Shown here in pieces: positions 1 through 5,122 of a stretch of 5,122 nucleotides of DNA. A program made the position numbers and the translations under genes. Every line of letters starts with the position of its first letter. Positions within the stretch are counted from its first letter, which is position 1. A model generated the notes under the pieces. It worked only from the letters and a program-made list of their open reading frames with translations, searched no databases and had not been told where the DNA came from. This stretch comes from Bacteroides sp. (GTDB lineage: Bacteria > Bacteroidota > Bacteroidia > Bacteroidales > Bacteroidaceae), in assembly GCA_019417975.1 (NCBI GenBank), contig DYCT01000145.1, positions 519-5,640 on the forward strand, read 5' to 3'.

Positions 1-2303
1 ACGAAGTGGTGGTAAAGCCTAAACGGGAGAAATATTCGCGTAAGAACAATCCGGCGGTAGACCTGATGCGGCAGGTGATAGAGCATAAGTCGCAGCAGAA
101 ATTGGAACATCATGATTTCTATCAATATAAGAAGTATCAGAAGATAACGATGTCGCTCAACGATGTGACACCGGACATGCTGAGCAAAGGTCTGTATAAG
201 AAAATGCCTTTCTTGAAAGACCGGATTGAGGTGTGCGAAGAAACCAACAAGCTGATTTTGCCGATATCGGTGCAAGAGACTGCTTCGCAGCAGGTGTTCC
301 GGAAAGAGCCCCGCTCGGAGAAGACCATTATCAACGGTCTTTCGTCGGGAGGTATCAATGAACTTTTCTCGACAGGAGATATGCTTAATCAGGTGTTGAC
401 TGATGTATTTGCTGATATAAATATCTATGACAATGATATCCGCTTGTTGCAGACTCGATTTGTCAGTCCGATATCGTCAACATCGGCCATCTCTTTTTAC
501 AAGTATTACATTATGGATACAGTGTATGTGAATCGCGACCGTTGTATCCATCTTACCTTTGTGCCTCGTAACTCTCAAGACTTCGGATTTACCGGACATC
601 TGTATGTTTTGAACGATAGTAGTTATGCGGTGCGTAAGTGTGTGATGAACTTGCCGAAAAAGACAGGTGTGAACTTTGTAGACAATTTGGATATCATTCA
701 GGAATATGTTCAGCTCCCTACTGGTGAGTGGGTGCTGAAAGACGATGATATGATTGCCGAACTCTATTTGGTGAAGGCATTGCAAGGGGTACAGGTGAGA
801 CGAACTACCAAGTATTCCGATTATGCTTTCGATGCACTACCACCGCAGCTGTTCAAGCGTAAAGGGTCGGAAATAAAGGAAGCCGATGCTATGATGCGTG
901 ATGATGATTTCTGGGCAGAAGCGCGTCAGGTGCCTCTGACAAAGACCGAGAGTACGATGGACCTGTTTGTAAAGCGACTTGAGGCATTACCCGGATTTAA
1001 ATATGTGATGTTTGTGGCAAGGGCGTTTATTGAAAACTTTGTGGAAACCGGGTCGAAAGAGCATCCCAGCAAAGTGGATATCGGACCGATTAATACAATG
1101 ATTTCTCATAACTTTGTGGATGGATGGCGATTGAGGGCCAGTGCCCAGACAACTGCCAATCTGAATCCGCATTGGTTTTTCAAAGGCTACTATGCCTACG
1201 GTTTTAAAGACCATCGCTCAAAATACAAGGCAGAGGTGGAATATTCGTTTGACAAGAAGGAATATCTTCCGCGCGAATATCCTAAACATTCTATTTTGGC
1301 GTCTTATCAGTATGATGTAATGTCGCCGATGGATAAATTTTTGAAGACCGATAAGGATAATGTGTTTGTGGCATGGAAGGCTACAACAGTCGACCAAATG
1401 TCGTATGTGCGTAATGCAATCTTAAAATATGAATGGGAATCACATTTCGGCTTGTCCACTACGGTTCAGTTGCGCCACAGTAAGGATGAGCCGACGGCCA
1501 ATCTTTCTTATATCCGCAATGCGGGGAAAGATCCTTCGGTGATTTATGGGACAGAGGCTTGGGATCAGTGGGCTGATGCTAATCGATTGCGCGACATTAC
1601 AACGATGGAGGCTTCGGTGCAGTTGCGCTATGCTCCCGGTGAGACGTTTGTAAATACCAAGCAAAGACGTATTCCGGTTTCGCTGGATGCTCCGGTGTTT
1701 ACCTTCGGACACACAGTGGGTGTAAAGGTATTAGGCGGGCAGTATAATTACAACCTGACGGAAGCCGGCATCTCTAAACGCTTCTGGTTATCGTCATGGG
1801 GAAAAATGGACATCGCTCTTAAGGGTGGAATCCAATGGAATAAGGTTCCATTTCCTTTACTCATTATGCCGGCAGCCAACTTGTCTTATATAACCCAGCG
1901 AGAGACGTTCAACCTTATTAATAATATGGAGTTCTTGAACGATCGCTATGCTTCGGTGGATATCGGTTACAACATGAACGGTAAGTTGTTTAATCGTATC
2001 CCATTGCTGAAGAAACTGAAATGGCGTGAGTTCTTCGGGTTTAAGCTGTTGTATGGACAGCTGACGGATAAGAACAATCCGTTTAAGCATCAAGATGATG
2101 CCGATTTGTTCCTTTTCCCGATGCGCGACGGACGGTTTACCAGCTATGTGATGGACCCCAAGATACCTTATATGGAAATAAGTGTAGGTATTCATAACAT
2201 TTTCAAGATTTTACATATCGAGTATGTGCGTCGTCTCAACTACTTGGACCATCCGGGTATCAACAAGCATGGCGTACGCCTGATGATGATGATGACCTTT
2301 TAA
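1..2303 (+). CDS. DUF5686 family outer-membrane beta-barrel protein, 3' part (5'-truncated by the window edge)
   Basis: The reading frame is open to the left edge (first full codon at base 3, Glu) and ends at TAA 2301-2303, giving 766 visible residues. The GTG at base 6 is not a credible start, because the frame continues upstream and the protein begins mid-linker. The opening segment (VVVKPKREKYSRKNNPAV) and the FYQYKKYQKITMSLNDV segment around residues 38-54 are typical of DUF5686 proteins of Bacteroidota. These usually carry an N-terminal carboxypeptidase-regulatory-like Ig fold and a signal peptide, which would account for the missing part. From about residue 357 (KVDIGPINTMISHNFVDGWRLR) to the end, alternating aromatic and polar strands resemble an outer-membrane barrel of the Omp85/surface-antigen kind. 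The chain ends in Phe, as many outer-membrane proteins do. Location in the outer membrane is inferred; the substrate or role is unknown. The nqr operon follows after 160 bases with its own likely promoter, so co-function is not implied. Family assignment is from recalled motifs, not a search. Confidence 0.85.
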   Translation, partial: EVVVKPKREKYSRKNNPAVDLMRQVIEHKSQQKLEHHDFYQYKKYQKITMSLNDVTPDMLSKGLYKKMPFLKDRIEVCEETNKLILPISVQETASQQVFRKEPRSEKTIINGLSSGGINELFSTGDMLNQVLTDVFADINIYDNDIRLLQTRFVSPISSTSAISFYKYYIMDTVYVNRDRCIHLTFVPRNSQDFGFTGHLYVLNDSSYAVRKCVMNLPKKTGVNFVDNLDIIQEYVQLPTGEWVLKDDDMIAELYLVKALQGVQVRRTTKYSDYAFDALPPQLFKRKGSEIKEADAMMRDDDFWAEARQVPLTKTESTMDLFVKRLEALPGFKYVMFVARAFIENFVETGSKEHPSKVDIGPINTMISHNFVDGWRLRASAQTTANLNPHWFFKGYYAYGFKDHRSKYKAEVEYSFDKKEYLPREYPKHSILASYQYDVMSPMDKFLKTDKDNVFVAWKATTVDQMSYVRNAILKYEWESHFGLSTTVQLRHSKDEPTANLSYIRNAGKDPSVIYGTEAWDQWADANRLRDITTMEASVQLRYAPGETFVNTKQRRIPVSLDAPVFTFGHTVGVKVLGGQYNYNLTEAGISKRFWLSSWGKMDIALKGGIQWNKVPFPLLIMPAANLSYITQRETFNLINNMEFLNDRYASVDIGYNMNGKLFNRIPLLKKLKWREFFGFKLLYGQLTDKNNPFKHQDDADLFLFPMRDGRFTSYVMDPKIPYMEISVGIHNIFKILHIEYVRRLNYLDHPGINKHGVRLMMMMTF

Positions 2304-2420
2304 CCTTTTTGACATCTCTATTTGTAGCAGATAACAGCATCGTTTGCGTACACGAACCCCATTAAGGATTTTTTTCCCTAATAATGCGGTAAGAGTGCGC
2401 TTTTTCACATTATTTTTATG

Positions 2421-2428
2421 TACTTTTG
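2421..2428 (+). promoter_or_regulatory. Probable Bacteroides-type promoter (-7 box) for the nqr operon
   Basis: The sequence TACTTTTG matches the Bacteroidota -7 consensus TAnnTTTG exactly and lies 35 bases before the nqrA start codon. Transcription would begin a few bases downstream, giving a short leader of about 30 nt. The partner -33 TTTG element is poor: there is no TTTG at the usual 19-21 base spacing, only a T run at 2401-2405. The box sits in the only sizeable gap between the DUF5686 gene and nqrA, where an operon promoter would be expected. Transcription was not observed; this is a motif match. Confidence 0.55.
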
Positions 2429-2463
2429 TGCTGAAATTATAGAAACCACTATTTATAATTAAT

Positions 2464-3816
2464 ATGGCAAATGTGATAAAAATACGCAAAGGCCTGGACA
2501 TAAACCTAAAGGGAAAACCTGCTACTGAGTATTTCGATGTAAAACAGCCGGAAAATTATGCTTTAATGCCAGCTGACTTTCATGGAGTTACTCCGAAAGT
2601 AGTAGTGAAGGAACAGGAATATGTTATGGCCGGGGGAGCGTTGTTCGTAGACAAAAATCACCCCGAAGTAAAGTTTGTGTCTCCTGTCAGCGGTGTGGTT
2701 ACAAGCGTTGAGCGCGGTGAACGCCGTAAGGTATTGGCCATTCATGTGGCAGCAGCCAAAGAACAGGATGTTCAGCAGTTTGGTGAAAAAAATGTAGCTT
2801 CTCTTTCTGGAGAACAGGTGAAGGAAGCATTGCTCGAAGCCGGATTGTTCGCTTTCATTAAGCAACGTCCGTACGATGTAGTAGCAACTCCTGATGTGAC
2901 ACCGAAAGCTATCTTTGTATCGGCTTTCGATTCACAGCCGTTGGCTCCCGACTTTGAGTTTGTTCTGAAAGGTCAGGAAGCAGACTTCCAAACAGGTCTT
3001 GATGCATTGGCTAAGATGGCCAAGACTTATTTGAACATTAGTGTGAAGCAGACTGCTTCTGCATTGACACAGGCTAAGAACGTGACTGTAACTGCATTCG
3101 ATGGTCCGCATCCTGCGGGTAATGTTGGTGTGCAGATTCATCATATCTCTCCCATTAACAAAGGGGAGGTGGTGTGGACATTGGGCGCTGAAGAAGTAAT
3201 CTTCATCGGTCGCTTATTTAATAAAGGTATAGTAGACTTGACACGCACCATTGCTTTGGTTGGTTCTGAAGTGAAGGCACCCGGCTATTGTAAGATGAAA
3301 GTAGGTGCATTGCTTACTAATCTGTTGCAAAATCGTGTAAACGACGAACATCCTCTTCGTTACATTAGCGGTAATGTGTTGACCGGTCGTCAGACAAACA
3401 AAAATGGTTATTTGGGTGCTCATGCTACCGAAGTAACTGTAATCCCCGAAGGCTCTGATGTAAATGAAATGTTGGGTTGGATTATGCCACGTTTCAATCA
3501 GTTCAGTGTAAGCCGCTCTTATTTCAGCTGGTTGTTTGGCAAGAACCGTGCTTATACGCTGGATGCCCGTGTTAAGGGTGGTGAGCGTCACATGATTATG
3601 TCCAATGAATACGATAGAGTATTCCCGATGGATATTCTACCTGAATATTTAGTAAAAGCTATTATCGCCGGAGATATTGACCGTATGGAGGCTTTGGGTA
3701 TCTATGAGGTTGCTCCGGAAGACTTTGCGTTGTGCGAATTTGTTGACTCTTCTAAGTTGGAGTTGCAGCGTATTGTCCGCGAGGGACTTGATGGCTTGCG
3801 TGCAGAAATGGCTTAA
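2464..3816 (+). CDS. nqrA: Na+-translocating NADH:quinone reductase subunit A (NqrA)
   Basis: This 450-residue protein has the usual NqrA length. NqrA is the peripheral cytoplasmic subunit of the six-subunit Na+-NQR complex and is linked to quinone binding; it carries no Fe-S cluster. Visible signatures are the N-terminal barrel-sandwich region ending near residue 95 (VKFVSPVSGVVTSVERGERR, 69-88) and the segment RPYDVVATPDVTPKAIFVSA (135-154). Further along are GPHPAG (214-219) followed by a His-rich turn (IHHISPI), and the C-terminal block VFPMDILPEYLVKAIIAGD (386-404) with EDFALCEFVDSSK (419-431). The ATG at 2464 is chosen because the MANVIKIRKGLDI start fits the family and lies just after the promoter. 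Its leader is A/T-rich (ACTATTTATAATTAAT) with no Shine-Dalgarno, normal for Bacteroides. It is the first gene of the nqr operon, with nqrB 57 bases downstream. In the C-terminal block, DSSK stands where I recall CPGK in the Vibrio protein. Confidence 0.97.
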   Translation: MANVIKIRKGLDINLKGKPATEYFDVKQPENYALMPADFHGVTPKVVVKEQEYVMAGGALFVDKNHPEVKFVSPVSGVVTSVERGERRKVLAIHVAAAKEQDVQQFGEKNVASLSGEQVKEALLEAGLFAFIKQRPYDVVATPDVTPKAIFVSAFDSQPLAPDFEFVLKGQEADFQTGLDALAKMAKTYLNISVKQTASALTQAKNVTVTAFDGPHPAGNVGVQIHHISPINKGEVVWTLGAEEVIFIGRLFNKGIVDLTRTIALVGSEVKAPGYCKMKVGALLTNLLQNRVNDEHPLRYISGNVLTGRQTNKNGYLGAHATEVTVIPEGSDVNEMLGWIMPRFNQFSVSRSYFSWLFGKNRAYTLDARVKGGERHMIMSNEYDRVFPMDILPEYLVKAIIAGDIDRMEALGIYEVAPEDFALCEFVDSSKLELQRIVREGLDGLRAEMA

Positions 3817-3843
3817 TGATGCATGATGATAAGTAAGTTGCAG

Positions 3844-3870
3844 TTCAAAATTTAATATTCAAAAATTAAT
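3844..3870 (+). repeat. Imperfect 13-base tandem repeat in the nqrA-nqrB spacer
   Basis: TTCAAAATTTAAT (3844-3856) and TTCAAAAATTAAT (3858-3870) differ at one position and are separated by one base. They fill most of the spacer immediately before the nqrB start codon. The stretch is almost pure A/T and probably serves as an unstructured translation-initiation leader that replaces a Shine-Dalgarno sequence. The repeat may simply reflect low complexity. Confidence 0.45.
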
Positions 3871-3873
3871 TTA

Positions 3874-5046
3874 ATGAAAGCGTTAAGAAATTATATCGAC
3901 AAGATAAAGCCGAACTTTGAAGAGGGAGGCAAGTTCCACGCATTTCGCTCTGTATTCGATGGTTTCGAAACTTTTCTATTTGTGCCGAATACAACAGCCA
4001 AATCGGGAACGCATATTCATGATTCGATAGATAGTAAACGAATCATGTCGATTGTTGTCATTGCGTTGGTGCCGGCTCTGTTGTTCGGTATGTACAACGT
4101 AGGTTATCAGCATTTCTTGAATACAACCGGTGCTTTGGGCGGATTTTGGGAAATGTTCTTGTATGGATTCCTAGCCGTATTGCCTAAGATTATTGTTTCT
4201 TATGTAGTAGGTTTGGGTATTGAGTTCGTGGTAGCTCAGTGGAAGAAAGAAGAAATTCAGGAAGGATTCTTGGTATCAGGTATGTTAATCCCGATGATTG
4301 TACCTGTGGACTGTCCGTTGTGGATTTTGGCTATCGCTACTGCTTTCTCTGTAATCTTTGCAAAGGAAGTATTTGGTGGTACAGGTATGAATGTGTTCAA
4401 CGTAGCTTTGATTACTCGTGCATTCCTTTTCTTTGCTTATCCTTCTAAAATGTCGGGTGATGCCGTTTGGGTATCAAGCAATTCTATCTTCGGATTGGGA
4501 AATACAGTTGATGGTTTGACAGTAGCTACTCCGTTGGGTGAGGCTGCTACTTCAGGTGCTGTTCCTCCTTTTTCATGGGATATGGTATTCGGATTCATTC
4601 CGGGTTCTATTGGTGAAACCAGTGTGATTGCAATCGCTTTAGGTGCCATCTTGCTGCTTTGGACAGGTGTTGCCAGCTGGAAAACAATGTTCTCTGTATT
4701 TCTAGGTGGTGCTTTCATGGCATGGGTATTCAATGCCATCGGTCCGGACACACCGATGGCTCAAATGCCTTGGTATCAACATTTGGTATTGGGTGGTTTC
4801 TGCTTTGGTGCTGTGTTTATGGCAACCGATCCGGTTACTTCTGCACGTACCGAGACTGGTAAATACATCTTCGGATTTATGATTGGTGCTATGGCTATCA
4901 TTATCCGTGTGCTCAACCCTGGTTATCCAGAGGGTATGATGCTTGCCATCTTGTTGATGAATATCTTTGCACCGCTCATTGACTATTGTGTTGTACAAAG
5001 CAATATCAGCCGTCGTGAGAAACGTGCGATTAAGTCGAACCATTAA
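3874..5046 (+). CDS. nqrB: Na+-translocating NADH:quinone reductase subunit B (NqrB)
   Basis: NqrB is the large integral membrane subunit of Na+-NQR. It holds covalent FMN and, in the family, riboflavin, and forms much of the Na+ path. The 390-residue product has a hydrophilic N-terminus of about 55 residues, which distinguishes NqrB from the shorter RnfD. About ten hydrophobic segments follow (near 57-76, 95-118, 131-142, 147-164, 172-188, 249-266, 270-290, 302-318, 331-347 and 354-374). Strong family motifs are KEVFGGTGMNVFNVAL (164-179), FLFFAYP (184-190), IPGSIGE (242-248), HLVLGGFCFGAVFMATDPV (303-321) and NPGYPEGMMLAIL (348-360). The flavinylation motif is DGLTVAT (213-219); Thr219 (codon 4528-4530) aligns with the Vibrio cholerae FMN-bearing Thr236 and would be modified by ApbE. 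The start ATG has an A/T-rich leader without Shine-Dalgarno. It lies 57 bases after nqrA and 12 bases before nqrC, consistent with one operon. Complete and intact. Confidence 0.98.
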   Translation: MKALRNYIDKIKPNFEEGGKFHAFRSVFDGFETFLFVPNTTAKSGTHIHDSIDSKRIMSIVVIALVPALLFGMYNVGYQHFLNTTGALGGFWEMFLYGFLAVLPKIIVSYVVGLGIEFVVAQWKKEEIQEGFLVSGMLIPMIVPVDCPLWILAIATAFSVIFAKEVFGGTGMNVFNVALITRAFLFFAYPSKMSGDAVWVSSNSIFGLGNTVDGLTVATPLGEAATSGAVPPFSWDMVFGFIPGSIGETSVIAIALGAILLLWTGVASWKTMFSVFLGGAFMAWVFNAIGPDTPMAQMPWYQHLVLGGFCFGAVFMATDPVTSARTETGKYIFGFMIGAMAIIIRVLNPGYPEGMMLAILLMNIFAPLIDYCVVQSNISRREKRAIKSNH

Positions 5047-5058
5047 AAACCGAAAAAA

Positions 5059-5122
5059 ATGAATACGAATAGTAATAGTTATACTATCATTTATGCTTCG
5101 GTAATGGTTGTTATCGTTGCAT
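5059..5122 (+). CDS. nqrC: Na+-translocating NADH:quinone reductase subunit C (NqrC), N-terminal fragment cut by the window edge
   Basis: An ATG 12 bases after the nqrB stop opens a frame that runs off the right edge; 21 codons are visible (MNTNSNSYTIIYASVMVVIV and one Ala). A short polar Asn/Ser-rich start followed by a hydrophobic segment fits the single N-terminal membrane anchor of NqrC, and gene order nqrA-nqrB-nqrC is the standard one. In the complete protein a periplasm-facing domain carries a second FMN bound through a Thr by ApbE; that domain lies outside the window. The start is preceded by an A-rich leader (CGAAAAAA) instead of a Shine-Dalgarno sequence. Identity rests on position and the short N-terminus, and is supported by both. 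Confidence 0.9.
   Translation, partial: MNTNSNSYTIIYASVMVVIVA

Noticed and set aside
2342..2375. Possible terminator of the DUF5686 gene: a short stem (GTTTG/CGAAC, 2342-2346 with 2353-2357) followed later by seven T at 2369-2375.
   Set aside because: The stem is five pairs with one G-U, and eleven bases separate it from the T run, so it does not have the form of an intrinsic terminator.
2361..2382. Inverted repeat ATTAAGG / CCCTAAT around a T-rich loop.
   Set aside because: Only six of seven positions pair and there is no T run after it; it could be chance in A/T-rich DNA, and no known operator motif is recognised.
2389..2420. Weak hairpin (GTAAGAG with CTTTT-CAC) followed by the T-rich stretch TTATTTTTAT.
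   Set aside because: It contains a G-U pair and a bulge and overlaps the region just upstream of the probable nqr promoter; too weak to call a terminator.
2211..2501. Minus-strand open frame of 96 codons crossing the intergenic gap.
   Set aside because: It overlaps the end of the barrel gene and the nqrA start, its His run is the reverse complement of the ATG repeat, and it resembles no protein I know.
4239..4448. Other-frame open frame inside nqrB (and a similar one at 4659-4862).
   Set aside because: Both lie wholly within an intact, well-recognised gene and have Cys/Trp/Tyr-rich compositions typical of shifted reading of membrane-protein codons.
3874..5046. Assignment of this gene as rnfD, since RnfD is homologous to NqrB.
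   Set aside because: The long hydrophilic N-terminus, 390-residue length, the nqrA-type gene upstream and the nqrC-type start downstream all favour NqrB.

Overview
The window looks like chromosomal DNA from a Bacteroidota bacterium, most likely Bacteroides or a close relative such as Phocaeicola. The supporting signs are the protein families, moderate GC content, A/T-rich translation leaders without Shine-Dalgarno sequences, and a Bacteroides-type -7 promoter box (TAnnTTTG) ahead of the second gene. All recognised genes are on the + strand.

Region 1 (1-2303) is the 3' part of a large outer-membrane protein gene. It belongs to the DUF5686 family, whose members usually carry an N-terminal carboxypeptidase-regulatory-like domain. 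That N-terminal domain lies upstream of the window. The visible part covers the conserved central region and a C-terminal beta-barrel ending in Phe. Its molecular function is unknown.

Region 2 (2304-2463) is a 160-base intergenic gap containing the probable promoter of the downstream operon.

Region 3 (2464-5122, continuing past the edge) is the start of the nqr operon: nqrA, nqrB and the first 21 codons of nqrC. It encodes the Na+-translocating NADH:quinone oxidoreductase. In this enzyme NqrA is the quinone-associated cytoplasmic subunit, and NqrB is the main membrane subunit with covalently bound FMN. NqrC is the membrane-anchored subunit carrying a second covalent FMN. NqrD, NqrE and NqrF are expected just downstream but are not visible. 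The complex couples NADH oxidation to Na+ export and is a main respiratory Na+ pump in Bacteroides.

I see no RNA gene, mobile element, CRISPR array or clearly new system. This is an ordinary core-genome region, and the findings are small local points with modest interest scores.
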